IMG/VR virus record: IMGVR_UViG_3300022413_000050
Span: 1 to 21,055 of that record
Direction: 5' to 3' (one strand)
Length of the DNA: 21,055 nucleotides
From: a virus
A program made the translations under genes and the position numbers. Positions 1 to 7,837 of the stretch are shown here, piece after piece; position 1 is the first letter of the stretch, and each line of letters opens with the position of its first letter. The notes beneath the pieces are model-generated. The model made no database searches, was not told where the DNA came from, and was given only the letters and a program-made list of their open reading frames with translations.

Positions 1-480
1 ATTCCATCGCTTGCCGCTTCGCTTTCGTTAAAACCTACACCAACGCCAACGCCAGCGCCACTTCCAATACCATCGCTTGACGCTTCGCTTTCGTTAAAGC
101 CTGCGCCAACACCAGCGCCACTTCCAATGCCATCGCTTGACGCTTCTGCCTGGGAAAAATTACTACTAACTCCTATTGCATTCCCTACGCCATCGCTGGA
201 ACCGTCAGCAAAGAGAAGGTGCACCCCAACGCCAGCGCCACTCCCAATGCCATCGCTTGACGCTTCGCTTTCGTTAAAGCCTACACCAACGCCAGCGCCA
301 CTCCCAATGCCATCGCTTGACGCTTCGCTTTCGTTAAAACCTACACCAACGCCAGCGCCACTCCCAATGCCATCGCTTGACGCTTCTGCCTGGGAAAAAT
401 TACTACTAACTCCTGTTGCATTCCCTACGCCATCGCTGGAACCGTCAGCAAGGAGAAGGTGCACCCCAACGCCAGACGCA
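1..480 (-). repeat. 60-bp tandem repeats in a 240-bp higher-order unit
   Basis: Eight consecutive blocks of 60 bases (one is 66) fill this stretch. Reading along the gene from 480 leftwards the unit types run C-B-A-A, C-B-A-A, so the true period is 240 bases (80 residues). Type A encodes GVGVGFNESEASSDG, type B GVSSNFSQAEASSDG, type C GVGVHLLFADGSSDG. Between the two supercopies the C, B and first A units differ at only about 3, 2 and 6 positions. The leftmost unit carries 6 extra bases (a duplicated CCAACG-type hexamer, +2 residues). Unit lengths all keep the frame. Confidence 0.95.
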
Positions 481-1544
481 GATCCTACGCCTGCGCTACT
501 TCCATCCGCCTCTTCAATTGACGCCCCGCCCTCTAATGTGTTGCCGCCGTATAAATATAAAAGATTCGCCCGATCATCCGCGTCAACCGTTCCGTCTGGC
601 TCAAACACAAGCGGAGAGGGTATTCGTCCAAAATTTAGAAGCGCGAATCGTTTTGCAGCACTATCAATATTATTATTAGCATCCTCGCCAACAACCGAAG
701 ATGTTGCGGCCCCTGTGGCTCCGGCATTCGCTTCATTAAACCCAACGCCAACGCCAGCCGTTGCGGCCACGCCATCACTCGACGCCACGCCAGTATCAAC
801 GACGACCCCGGACATTGACGACGATGCACTTCCAGATGAACTGGCATCCCCTTCAAGGACGGTGGCCCCTATGCCTGCCGCTGTCGCCAACCCAATCGCT
901 GACGCAAGCGTCAACGCAAATCCAACCCCTACAACCGCACTTGCCGCTTGGGCAATAGCACTACTCGCCGCTGTAAAAAGATTAACCCCATCAATATCGC
1001 TGGACGCTACACCCGCAGCATCCGCATCTGCTTCTTCAACGGTTGCGGCGGTGAATGGCGTCTGGACTTCAGAAAGCGCCGTCCCAGTATCCCAGGTTGG
1101 ACCCTTCGCGCTACCATGCGGTGCATTATTCGTAATAGTGTAACGAACAGCGAGACGGTCAGTGGTTGACCATGTGCCTAACGAGGGGTTCGTGACATTA
1201 AAGGAGAGTGAGCCGGCAGATGCCGAACTTTGTGCGCCTTCTGTTGAATTAATGGGACCGTTCTGAATCGTCCCACTGCTATTCACACGATACCAATCGA
1301 CGGTAATCGTGGTGCTAGCCGTCGCCGTACTAACTTCGACTTCACACGTAAATGTCCCAGTGCTGGTTCGTGTAACAACAGTATCTTCATTCTCTTCGTA
1401 AAAGCAATCATTCGTTCCGCCTCCATAAACCGCCGTTACTGTATCCGTCGAATCGGCGGGGTCAGATGCCGCAATCTGGTGCGTGAACGCCGTACCTAAT
1501 GAATGCGTGCCGTTAGCGTTATGTATATAATACGTCTTCGCCAT
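1..1544 (-). CDS. Partial repetitive phage fibre/appendage-like protein (C terminus outside window)
   Basis: The reading frame opens with ATG at 1544 (MAKTYYIHNANG), overlaps the upstream gene by 26 bases, and stays open to base 1, giving 514 complete codons. Residues 1-165 look like a beta-rich virion domain (TITVDWYRV, LAVRYTITNNA). Residues about 166-290 are low-complexity Ala/Ser/Gly/Val. Residues 293-335 hold a compact module (SAAKRFALLNFG, FEPDGTVDADDR, LYLYGGN) also found in two upstream genes. From about residue 350 to the edge the protein is 20-residue repeats with an SSDG core. Such an organisation fits an elongated tail fibre or virion surface protein; this is inference from composition and context. 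A TGGTGGA sequence just before the ATG may serve as ribosome binding site. The opposite strand is also open for 338 codons, a by-product of the repeats. Coding is well supported; the function is only a class-level guess. Confidence 0.8.
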   Translation of the reverse strand, partial: MAKTYYIHNANGTHSLGTAFTHQIAASDPADSTDTVTAVYGGGTNDCFYEENEDTVVTRTSTGTFTCEVEVSTATASTTITVDWYRVNSSGTIQNGPINSTEGAQSSASAGSLSFNVTNPSLGTWSTTDRLAVRYTITNNAPHGSAKGPTWDTGTALSEVQTPFTAATVEEADADAAGVASSDIDGVNLFTAASSAIAQAASAVVGVGFALTLASAIGLATAAGIGATVLEGDASSSGSASSSMSGVVVDTGVASSDGVAATAGVGVGFNEANAGATGAATSSVVGEDANNNIDSAAKRFALLNFGRIPSPLVFEPDGTVDADDRANLLYLYGGNTLEGGASIEEADGSSAGVGSASGVGVHLLLADGSSDGVGNATGVSSNFSQAEASSDGIGSGAGVGVGFNESEASSDGIGSGAGVGVGFNESEASSDGIGSGAGVGVHLLFADGSSDGVGNAIGVSSNFSQAEASSDGIGSGAGVGAGFNESEASSDGIGSGAGVGVGVGFNESEAASDG

Positions 1545-1854
1545 TCCACCATCCAAGTTTTACGGTTGCATGTTGAAGATCTGGGAGATAAGGACAACGC
1601 CGCTCAATTTGCGTCCCATCTGGTAACGTCACAATTTCCACAATAGGGTTTGGGTCATACTTTACGCCGGTTTGCCCAGCAACCCACGTTTCGCCTTCTG
1701 GGTAGAGCCAATATAATGACGCGCCAGCGAATTCCGTTTTATAACGACCATTCACTAGCGTGACACTCTGCACACCATCACTTCGCATAGTCGTCCAATC
1801 TTGTGCGCCTCCTACATCCACTGTACTATCTTCATATTCAATAACGACTTCCAT
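1519..1854 (-). CDS. Small phage protein of unknown function (111 aa), virion gene run
   Basis: A 111-residue soluble protein starting MEVVIEYEDSTVDVGG and ending GWWNGEDVLYT. Its ATG overlaps the stop of the upstream gene by one base (TAATG), and its own end overlaps the following repetitive gene by 26 bases, so it is translated inside the structural operon. It is rich in short beta-like stretches (SVTLVNGRYKTEF, SLYWLYPEGETW) and contains a single Cys. No signal peptide, membrane segment or catalytic motif is visible. I do not recognise the family; position between two fibre-like genes suggests a virion or appendage component, but that is inference. Confidence 0.75.
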   Translation of the reverse strand: MEVVIEYEDSTVDVGGAQDWTTMRSDGVQSVTLVNGRYKTEFAGASLYWLYPEGETWVAGQTGVKYDPNPIVEIVTLPDGTQIERRCPYLPDLQHATVKLGWWNGEDVLYT

Positions 1855-2288
1855 TAATCCTCAGTAATCGTACTTGTGGTTTTCAATCGCGGGATTACAC
1901 CGGTCGCCATTGTAATGTTCGGCGTGACCGTTCCCGCATATAAAATCTTCGTCGCGCCACCGCCTGTCGGACCCACACTAAAATGCGTAATGGCCCCACC
2001 AGGCGAAGCCGTACATTCTCCAAAATCAATATTGGCGACTGGGCTTACGCTATTGCCCGTAACAGTCCACCCGCCACTAGTACGCGCCACACTAATCCTG
2101 GCATATCCAGTGTAAGCCGTTTCGCTTGATGTTTGCGTCCCAGCGTCCGTAGGATCAGCGGTATGTAATGCGACTGACAGATTCGTTTCGGGGCTAGACG
2201 CCGCGTTGTCCGCAAGATTTGCAATCGCTGTAGCATTAAAAATTAACTTCAAGAAATCATTTTCAAATGTATCGCCTTTTCCTGCCAT
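1854..2288 (-). CDS. Phage tail/virion-associated protein, 144 aa
   Basis: The protein begins MAGKGDTFENDFLKLIFNAT and contains ALHTADPTDAGTQ, SETAYTGYARI and a Gly-rich C-terminal half (FSVGPTGGGATKILYAG). This pattern (KGDxFENxxLxLxFN, LHTADPxDAGxQ, YTGYARxxV) is one I recall from many uncultured tailed-phage genomes, where it sits beside fibre and structural genes and is annotated as structural or hypothetical. The start is backed by an AAGGGGGG sequence 5-6 bases upstream of the ATG. It ends in a one-base overlap with the next gene. A beta-rich head or tail surface role is the best guess; no enzymatic motif is present. Confidence 0.8.
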   Translation of the reverse strand: MAGKGDTFENDFLKLIFNATAIANLADNAASSPETNLSVALHTADPTDAGTQTSSETAYTGYARISVARTSGGWTVTGNSVSPVANIDFGECTASPGGAITHFSVGPTGGGATKILYAGTVTPNITMATGVIPRLKTTSTITED

Positions 2289-2312
2289 AACGCCCCCCTT
2301 AATTTTTATTGT

Positions 2313-2624
2313 TTACCGCCTACGCACTCTTTTCCGTCTATGCAATGGTTTATTTGGTCGCAACATCGCATGACTTTGTAAAATAGCGGCCATCCCTTTC
2401 GAGACGCGGAAGCCGCCAACCATCTCCGTATCAAACCCCCATGGCGCCGTAACACGAAAGCCTGCTCCAGCGTATCCAATAACGCCTTCAAGCACGCCAG
2501 CAAAATAAGTGTTCCCAACGGAAACTCGCCAACCCAAGGATTTAGTGGCGTCTGGTGCTGGTCCTCGCTTCCATGGACGACCGACCCCTGGGATTGATTG
2601 TCGTTTTGCTTGAGTATCAATCAA
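2313..2624 (-). CDS. Small virion-type protein with degenerate KR module, TTG start (103 aa)
   Basis: I choose the TTG at 2624, which shares bases with the stop of the upstream gene (CC TTGA), over a competing frame at 2306-2620. The product starts MIDTQAKRQSIPGVGRPWKR and continues PAPDATKSLGWRVSVGNTYFAG; this follows the IDxxAKR...G...R...PD...Y spacing of the module in the 3295-3636 gene, so it looks like a divergent member. The middle is Gly-rich and beta-like (GYAGAGFRVTAPWGFDTEMVGGFRV) and the C terminus is strongly basic (RRKRVRRR). The 24-base gap before the next gene contains that gene's ribosome site. No function is known to me; a small virion protein is likely. Confidence 0.72.
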   Translation of the reverse strand: MIDTQAKRQSIPGVGRPWKRGPAPDATKSLGWRVSVGNTYFAGVLEGVIGYAGAGFRVTAPWGFDTEMVGGFRVSKGMAAILQSHAMLRPNKPLHRRKRVRRR

Positions 2625-3298
2625 GGCCCTGTCTCCATTTTTGCTTCAGAATAATCACCGCCCACATCAGTTAATTGTTTCTTGGCGACCACGGTCCCGG
2701 CGTTATTATAGATTGCCATCACATCAGGGCTTCCAGATGTTGAGACATTTAATTGATTACGTAAAGCCATATATAGCAACATCAATCCTGTACGAAGCGT
2801 TGGCGTTGCTGTTGGTTGCGCTTGCGATAATTCACTAATCGCTGTATCAATCGATGTATTAATTTCAGCTAACACCTCTGCCTTCATCCCTGTACTCATG
2901 CCGCCAAGATTGGTCAGGCTTGCTCCAGCGTCCCCTAAATCAATTAATAGCGGAGGGACGACAGCATCCTTGCCTGACGATACTTTTAATTGAATGATTG
3001 CATGATCGACGCCTGACGCAAATGCCGCATCAGGAACATCGCAACGGTACAGCCCTGGCATATTCGTGTCATCAATAAGAATGAACCCTCCATCGGTATG
3101 TGCAGCATCCGCCGATGCCAATGTGACAAGCGTAAAATCTGTTCGTGCCATGCCTGTACGCAAATATGATGCACTCCCACCTGTCTCAATATCCGAAAAG
3201 AGTAGCCCCGTCACAGGTTCCCCTGGAGCGCCACTTCCTGCATCTTGCATAATATAAAAATACACCGATACATTTGTGGAGCCTGCGAGAACATTCAT
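2621..3298 (-). CDS. Phage appendage protein, Ig-like N domain plus shared C domain (225 aa)
   Basis: Starts MNVLAGSTNVSVYFYIMQDA and carries an N-terminal beta domain (VSVYFYI, GSASYLRTGMARTDFTLVTL, AHTDGGFI, PGLYRCDVPDAAF). A short linker follows (AEVLAEINTSIDTAIS), then a C-terminal domain (LYMALRNQLN, VMAIYNNAGTVVAKKQL, EAKMETGP). The layout matches two neighbouring genes, 3636-4418 and 4431-5066, and I recall it as common in environmental phages; baseplate- or fibre-associated roles are typical guesses. ATG at 3298 overlaps the previous stop by four bases (ATGA) and an AAGGTGGG sequence lies just upstream inside the previous gene. It ends in a TTGA overlap with the following gene. No catalytic motif is seen. 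Confidence 0.82.
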   Translation of the reverse strand: MNVLAGSTNVSVYFYIMQDAGSGAPGEPVTGLLFSDIETGGSASYLRTGMARTDFTLVTLASADAAHTDGGFILIDDTNMPGLYRCDVPDAAFASGVDHAIIQLKVSSGKDAVVPPLLIDLGDAGASLTNLGGMSTGMKAEVLAEINTSIDTAISELSQAQPTATPTLRTGLMLLYMALRNQLNVSTSGSPDVMAIYNNAGTVVAKKQLTDVGGDYSEAKMETGP

Positions 3299-3636
3299 TG
3301 CAACCCACCTTGTAAATTACGTTGGAGTAATATAATTAATTGGCCAGGCGTAGATGGTGCAGCCAATTCATTCCCGCTATAAAGGTGCAACATCATTGCG
3401 CGATTGCTTGCGTTCACAACACCATCATTGGGTTCAAAAACCAACGGTGAAGGGATACGTCCAAATGCCAGCATTGAATATAAATGCGTTGGCGGAGTCG
3501 CAAACGCAAGATAAAGCGACAAAAGAAACCGACGATCATCATCATCAACCGCCCCATCAGGCTCAAAGACCACCCTTGGGGATGATTGCCCGAAGTTCAT
3601 AAATGCATAACGCTTCGCTGCACTATCAATCGCCAT
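3295..3636 (-). CDS. Small protein made of two copies of a KR...FEPDG...DR module (113 aa)
   Basis: The protein is essentially a tandem duplication. Copy 1 (residues 3-43) reads IDSAAKRYAFMNFG, VVFEPDGAVDDDDRRFLL, SLYLAF. Copy 2 (51-89) reads HLYSMLAFGRIPSPLVFEP, DGVVNASNRAMML, HLYSGN. The stretch FGRIPSPLVFEP of copy 2 (58-69) occurs unchanged in the module at residues 305-316 of the partial repetitive protein at the left edge, while the codons differ at synonymous positions. A short Gln/Leu tail (LIILLQRNLQGGLQ) ends it. The start overlaps the upstream stop by one base (TAATG) and the end overlaps the next start by four. I recall similar short modules in many phage structural regions but no established function; a small surface or assembly domain is plausible. 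Confidence 0.82.
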   Translation of the reverse strand: MAIDSAAKRYAFMNFGQSSPRVVFEPDGAVDDDDRRFLLSLYLAFATPPTHLYSMLAFGRIPSPLVFEPNDGVVNASNRAMMLHLYSGNELAAPSTPGQLIILLQRNLQGGLQ

Positions 3637-4418
3637 TATGGGCCATCCGTCATTTCTCCACGTGTTGCGGTTGCCGTATCATCCGACACGGCGGCATCAT
3701 GATCGACCGTTGAAGCATCATCATTAAATAATGAATATGTTGTCGCCGTCTGTGTCGCTTTATTCCTCCAGGCTTTATAAAGGAATCCAATCTTGTCTTT
3801 TAAAGAAACCGTTGCCCCTGGGGCACCTTTTGATGGCTCCGCATACGTCGTCACTGTTAACGCATTATCGACTTCCGCATTGACACTCGTCTTCATCGTC
3901 GCGGTAAGATCGCCACTGGTTGGCGCATTCGTGAGATTTGTCACCGTCGTTATAGTACCGGCCGTAATATTTGCTGTACTTGCTAACGTCGCATTAGGGA
4001 ACGTTACTGTCCCAGACGCGCTCGTTGCCTGTCCACCTACCTGTACCGCATCACACTCAATATGTCCGGTTCCTGCTGCCGCAAATAACGCATCATACGC
4101 ACTCGCTTCAAGGACCATAAAATCCTGCCAAATAGGAATATTCACCGTATCCCCATTGAACATGATTCGTAAGACTCCCAACGTATTTGTATCTGTCGTA
4201 CTCAACTCAACATTGTAATACCCAACTTCATCATGTGTCGGTGCCGTTGCAGAATTTCTATCTGCCATATTACCGCCATTTTTAGATACTCGAATCCCAG
4301 TCGTCGCATTATCCATTGCAGTCGCAAGCCCTGTTTCTGGCGTTACACCATCTGTTTTATCAAGTCCTGGGCCAAACTTAATTGTTACTACGGTTGATTG
4401 CTTAAGCCACATTGCCAT
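3636..4418 (-). CDS. Phage appendage/structural protein, Ig-like N domain plus shared C domain (260 aa)
   Basis: Begins MAMWLKQSTVVTIKFGPGLD and continues TDGVTPETGLATAM, RVSKNGGNMADRN, THDEVGYYNVELSTTDTNTLG, IWQDFMVLEASAYDALF. This N-terminal pattern (WLKQSTxVTxKxGP, SKNGG, HDExGYY, TTDTNTLG, FMVLxAxxYDAL) is one I recall strongly from many environmental phage structural clusters. The middle (about 120-195) is Thr/Ala-rich and repetitive (TLASTANITAGTITTVTNLT), typical of a fibrous linker. The C terminus (GFLYKAWRNKATQTATTYSLF, RGEMTDGP) matches the corresponding part of 2621-3298. An AGAAGGAG ribosome site stands just upstream. It is probably a tail fibre, baseplate or neck-appendage component; precise location on the virion cannot be read from sequence. 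Confidence 0.85.
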   Translation of the reverse strand: MAMWLKQSTVVTIKFGPGLDKTDGVTPETGLATAMDNATTGIRVSKNGGNMADRNSATAPTHDEVGYYNVELSTTDTNTLGVLRIMFNGDTVNIPIWQDFMVLEASAYDALFAAAGTGHIECDAVQVGGQATSASGTVTFPNATLASTANITAGTITTVTNLTNAPTSGDLTATMKTSVNAEVDNALTVTTYAEPSKGAPGATVSLKDKIGFLYKAWRNKATQTATTYSLFNDDASTVDHDAAVSDDTATATRGEMTDGP

Positions 4419-4430
4419 ATCTTTCTCCTT

Positions 4431-5066
4431 CTAAGGGATAACTGTAAATTGCTTGCGCTCACCAATAACCGAAGCATCAGTGGGCAACGCGGTTAACAAA
4501 GCCTGCCGCAATGCTGTTCCTGATTCGTCGTATAATGTCTGTTTCCCAGCGACTGACACTCCATCAATTCGCTGGACAAGAGAAAGTAATGAAATATATT
4601 GACATTGCTCAGGGATCGTCTGCGTCCCGCGTGTCGTTAAGTCCACCAATTGTTCAGCCCAAAATACTTCGCGTGGATCAATAACAGGAAACGACTTATG
4701 GAATTGGTATTCTGAGGTGCCAGTAATATCTAAATGGATAAGAATCTCTGTTGGTAAAAAATCGCTATCACCGGCTTTCCCTCTCGCTAAAATGCTGTCA
4801 GGAATACCCAAAACGCCGACACCTTGCCCATCATCCCAGAAGCCTAAATCTTGATGTGGGCTTGCATTCGCATCTGTATACGCCAATAAATCGCCAGCAT
4901 TAATTGTCGTATCATTTGATGGGTCGCCAATCCGGCGTATAGAACCTGAAATATTCGCTCTCGTAATTGTTGGAAGTCCTTGCGTTGGCGTTGTCGCATC
5001 ACGGAATAAAATATAAACATTTAAATTTGTCGATTCTCCAATGATAGCGCCACCATAAAATCCCAT
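4431..5066 (-). CDS. Phage appendage/structural protein, third member of the Ig-like series (211 aa)
   Basis: Starts MGFYGGAIIGESTNLNVYIL; I choose the ATG at 5066 rather than the in-frame GTG at 5075 because a GGGGGTG sequence lies about six bases before the ATG. Residues 10-130 are beta-rich (NVYILFRDATT, SGSIRRIGDP, TEILIHLDITGTSEYQFHKSFPVI). The C-terminal part contains LLSLVQRIDG, KQTLYDESGTALRQALL, GERKQFTVIP, which aligns in character with the NDDGT-type end of its downstream neighbours. Three such genes in a row suggest duplication and divergence of one appendage building block. The 39-base space to the upstream kelch gene carries only the ribosome site; I see no terminator there. Confidence 0.8.
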   Translation of the reverse strand: MGFYGGAIIGESTNLNVYILFRDATTPTQGLPTITRANISGSIRRIGDPSNDTTINAGDLLAYTDANASPHQDLGFWDDGQGVGVLGIPDSILARGKAGDSDFLPTEILIHLDITGTSEYQFHKSFPVIDPREVFWAEQLVDLTTRGTQTIPEQCQYISLLSLVQRIDGVSVAGKQTLYDESGTALRQALLTALPTDASVIGERKQFTVIP

Positions 5067-5105
5067 TTTATACACCCCCGACCTACAACATTAATAAGAA
5101 TATCT

Positions 5106-7688
5106 TCAAAAAGGTCTCAACGGATCTAATGGATTAGGATTTAACACTTCAGGTGGGACCCCGCTTTCTTCTGCCGGAATACTTTGACCAAATCGATACC
5201 ACCACACATTGGGATTCGCCCCATCTGGCTCTGGAAACGCCCCGCCAAATACAATAAGAATATTTTGGGCGGGGTCAAACGCCATAATATTCCCACGGAC
5301 AATGCTTTCTGGATCTGGGCTTGTCCCGGTCGTTGCCGTCCCATCTTTGACGATAGCTTTATCAACCTCCCATGAATCCAACACCGGGTCATAGACGTGC
5401 AATTTGGATTCAGCAAATGTTCGCGTCATACTTTCAACAAAAATATATTTATCATTTCCGACATCATAATGAAAAAACGCATCCGCGTTATAACTTGCGC
5501 CATTCGTATCGTTTTCCTGGGGCAATGGCGGTGTCGCTAACGCATTCCAACAGCCAGTGCATACCAATGGGGTTCCTCCAGCCTCAGCATCAATCGTGTC
5601 GATATCAATATATTTCATCTGGGCAACATCAGGCGTCCCAGATTGAAGGTCTAACCAAACCACACGTCGACGCGAATCATCCATAATTGGAGAAATAGGC
5701 TGAGGGCGAAATGGCGGACTCAATGAGTTATCTTTGAATTTCTCCCATGTATCTGTTGATGCATCATACCGACATGCCGAATTATCACCGCACCCCATCC
5801 AAAAGGTATCAGTCGCCAAATCATACCCAGCGTGTAATACTGATCCCCACGTCTGAACATTTGGCGGAGTCGCCCATGGGCCTGTTCTCGTGAGATTTTG
5901 GTCTTCATAAAGTCCGGTTAACGGATTAAACGCTCCCAACCCTGCATTCCAAATAAATGGAGAAATAGATGAATAGTTTGAACCCCAATCAATCAAAGGC
6001 GTAACTACCGTTGGCACTACAGGGTTTTGCCATAAATAGGGATCTGGCTGTATAGAACAAATCCCAGAATTATTTTCTAAAGGTTCAATGCATGTTCCGT
6101 CAGGGCAATCATTTACCTCCCACCCAGGATGATTTGGATGAGTCCACTGGAACCCAGGGAAAAACCAAAACTTCCCATCAGCATTTCTAAATGCCACAGG
6201 ATATTGATCCATCCCTGGCAATCGTACTTGGTTTGTTTCTGTCGGACATACATCGTGGATTAACGCCCATGTATCTGTTTTGACATCATAGGTATACGCA
6301 GCACTAACGCCACTCCCACCAGCAATCGTAAACGTTGCAGTTAAATGATCACCGCCAAATAAATAAAACTTTCCATCATTAGGCCAACGAAGCATGCGAA
6401 GATGTTTCATCGTGTACGATGGCTGTGTGGTCCCAGTTCCAACGGGGGCAATCGATGGTTGATTAATTGGAAGATCATTCCGATGCCAGGTATTGTCTGG
6501 AATATAAACTTGCGTCGTATCTGGGTTTGTGTATAGATACACGTTCTGGTCTTTATCAGGAGATGTCACAAATTTATCAAGATGAGGAATATACGCAAAT
6601 CGACCAAATACGCCTGCTAGTTGTGAATGAAAGGCTGGCCCTCCAGTATCATCGATCTTCTTGCAATGTAACGTCAAAAGATCAAACGTCCAGACTTCAT
6701 CGGTGGTATCTGTATCGATAGTCGGAACCGCGCCTTTATATATCACCACCTTATCTGTCGTTATATCGTAGGCCACACCTGGAGCTTTGGCGCGAAACGC
6801 CTCAGTGCATGATGATTCTGTTGCAATAGTTTGAGGCTGTGTTGTTGGATTATTTACATCAACAATGACGGCCTTAGGGTTACTATTGGTATCGTTAGTT
6901 TCTCCACCACCAACAAGTAACATTTGGCCAGGATATCGTTTTGCGGTTGTCGGTAAAAATGTTGCAGAGTATCGCCAAGAGTTTGCCGTCCCGAATAATG
7001 TCGCTTTCGTAGTCGATGGCCATGCTGAAACAGACACCCACGCATTCGTGGATAAATCAAACTTATGAAGTCTCAACGAACCATTGTCATTCGTAAAGGA
7101 CCACACCGCATTATTCGTCGTATCGTATGTGAGCGTAGCGCCCCAGGGACCAGGATCAAAGGCATGTGTCTCAAAGAGCTTGCTCCATGTATTCGTGGTT
7201 AAGTTAAATATCCAAGTGTCTTGCCCAAACCCGCCAGACGCACAAGCAATTGATCCGCCATATAAAAGCATTTGGGGGTCAGAACGCCCATTCTCTGGGG
7301 GGATATATACAAGATTTTGGAAGGTGTGACGTGAAGTAGGATGCCCGATAGGGTCTTCAATAATCGTGCAACTATTAGTCGCCCAACCGACAGGCCCGCT
7401 TGTCCATGGCTTGAGATTCGCCCATGTCAGTGTATCAACGTTAAAGGCATAAACTGAATTATCATTTCCGTCCGCATGCCCACCACCCAAAACGATGAGA
7501 TTATGATTTACATCGTCGTACACTCCACCCGAAAACGCCAACCAATTCGCGGCAAAAGCGGACGGACTGATTCCTGATGGTTTTATCCCCGCGTCATTAG
7601 GGACCGTTGTCGGTTGCTCCTCCCATCCAGCGAATACCAATGAGCCTGAAAGGAGAGCATAAATAAGGAATGCAAAAAAGTAAGTCAT
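5106..7688 (-). CDS. Large kelch-repeat beta-propeller protein with signal-like N terminus (860 aa)
   Basis: Residues 1-21 (MTYFFAFLIYALLSGSLVFA then G) form a hydrophobic segment like a signal peptide, though without the usual Lys/Arg at the start. The rest contains recurrent kelch-type strands: LIVLGGGHADGN with VYAFNVDTLTW (about 63-90), MLLYGGSIACASGG with DTWIFNLTTNTW (140-168), LHKFDLSTNAW (208-217), MLLVGGGETND, DEVWTFDLLTLHC, KFYLFGGDHLT with YTYDVKTDTW, CRYDASTDTW, LHVYDPVLDSW and ILIVFGGAFPEPDG near the end. That is enough for one large or two propellers. Several Cys pairs (CPDGTC, CTGC) hint at disulphides. Kelch propellers bind proteins or glycans, and some (galactose oxidase type) are enzymes; I see no diagnostic active site. 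Its ATG overlaps the upstream 50-aa gene by four bases, so it belongs to the virion operon. Confidence 0.87.
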   Translation of the reverse strand: MTYFFAFLIYALLSGSLVFAGWEEQPTTVPNDAGIKPSGISPSAFAANWLAFSGGVYDDVNHNLIVLGGGHADGNDNSVYAFNVDTLTWANLKPWTSGPVGWATNSCTIIEDPIGHPTSRHTFQNLVYIPPENGRSDPQMLLYGGSIACASGGFGQDTWIFNLTTNTWSKLFETHAFDPGPWGATLTYDTTNNAVWSFTNDNGSLRLHKFDLSTNAWVSVSAWPSTTKATLFGTANSWRYSATFLPTTAKRYPGQMLLVGGGETNDTNSNPKAVIVDVNNPTTQPQTIATESSCTEAFRAKAPGVAYDITTDKVVIYKGAVPTIDTDTTDEVWTFDLLTLHCKKIDDTGGPAFHSQLAGVFGRFAYIPHLDKFVTSPDKDQNVYLYTNPDTTQVYIPDNTWHRNDLPINQPSIAPVGTGTTQPSYTMKHLRMLRWPNDGKFYLFGGDHLTATFTIAGGSGVSAAYTYDVKTDTWALIHDVCPTETNQVRLPGMDQYPVAFRNADGKFWFFPGFQWTHPNHPGWEVNDCPDGTCIEPLENNSGICSIQPDPYLWQNPVVPTVVTPLIDWGSNYSSISPFIWNAGLGAFNPLTGLYEDQNLTRTGPWATPPNVQTWGSVLHAGYDLATDTFWMGCGDNSACRYDASTDTWEKFKDNSLSPPFRPQPISPIMDDSRRRVVWLDLQSGTPDVAQMKYIDIDTIDAEAGGTPLVCTGCWNALATPPLPQENDTNGASYNADAFFHYDVGNDKYIFVESMTRTFAESKLHVYDPVLDSWEVDKAIVKDGTATTGTSPDPESIVRGNIMAFDPAQNILIVFGGAFPEPDGANPNVWWYRFGQSIPAEESGVPPEVLNPNPLDPLRPF

Positions 7689-7837
7689 TCCCGACGCATT
7701 CTTAAATTCGAGTTTATTATTGCAATAATAGCCCCACCAGCCGAAGATGATTCAAACACTTCTCCGTCAATAAAATACTCATCCCCATCAGCAGGATCTT
7801 CTAGCAACTCGCCATTTAAATAAAATGTATCAGCCAT
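7685..7837 (-). CDS. Small phage protein, 50 aa
   Basis: ATG at 7837, TGA ending at 7685: MADTFYLNGELLEDPADGDE followed by FIDGEVFESSSAGGAIIAII and a short basic end (RMRRE). The start overlaps the end of the beta-helix gene by eight bases and the stop overlaps the kelch start (ATGA), so it fills the only space between these two large genes. The paired NGEL/DGEV beta-hairpin pattern recurs in tiny phage proteins next to structural genes, as far as I recall. No strong ribosome site precedes it; translational coupling is likely. Function unknown. Confidence 0.7.
   Translation of the reverse strand: MADTFYLNGELLEDPADGDEYFIDGEVFESSSAGGAIIAIINSNLRMRRE

Noticed and set aside
1-480. CRISPR array, considered because of the regular 60-base repeats
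   Set aside because: Units are contiguous with no unique spacers, keep one open reading frame and code for a repetitive protein.
127-1143. Plus-strand open frame of 338 codons, rich in Pro/Thr/Ala
   Set aside because: It is antisense to the repetitive minus-strand gene; the open frame is a by-product of the 60-base repeats, has no ribosome site, and the minus-strand frame fits the operon and has domain-like content.
2306-2620. Alternative minus-strand frame of 104 codons overlapping the 103-aa gene
   Set aside because: Its product has mixed composition with no phage-like pattern, while the chosen frame shares the IDxxAKR...PD module with its neighbour and is joined to the upstream gene by a TTGA overlap.
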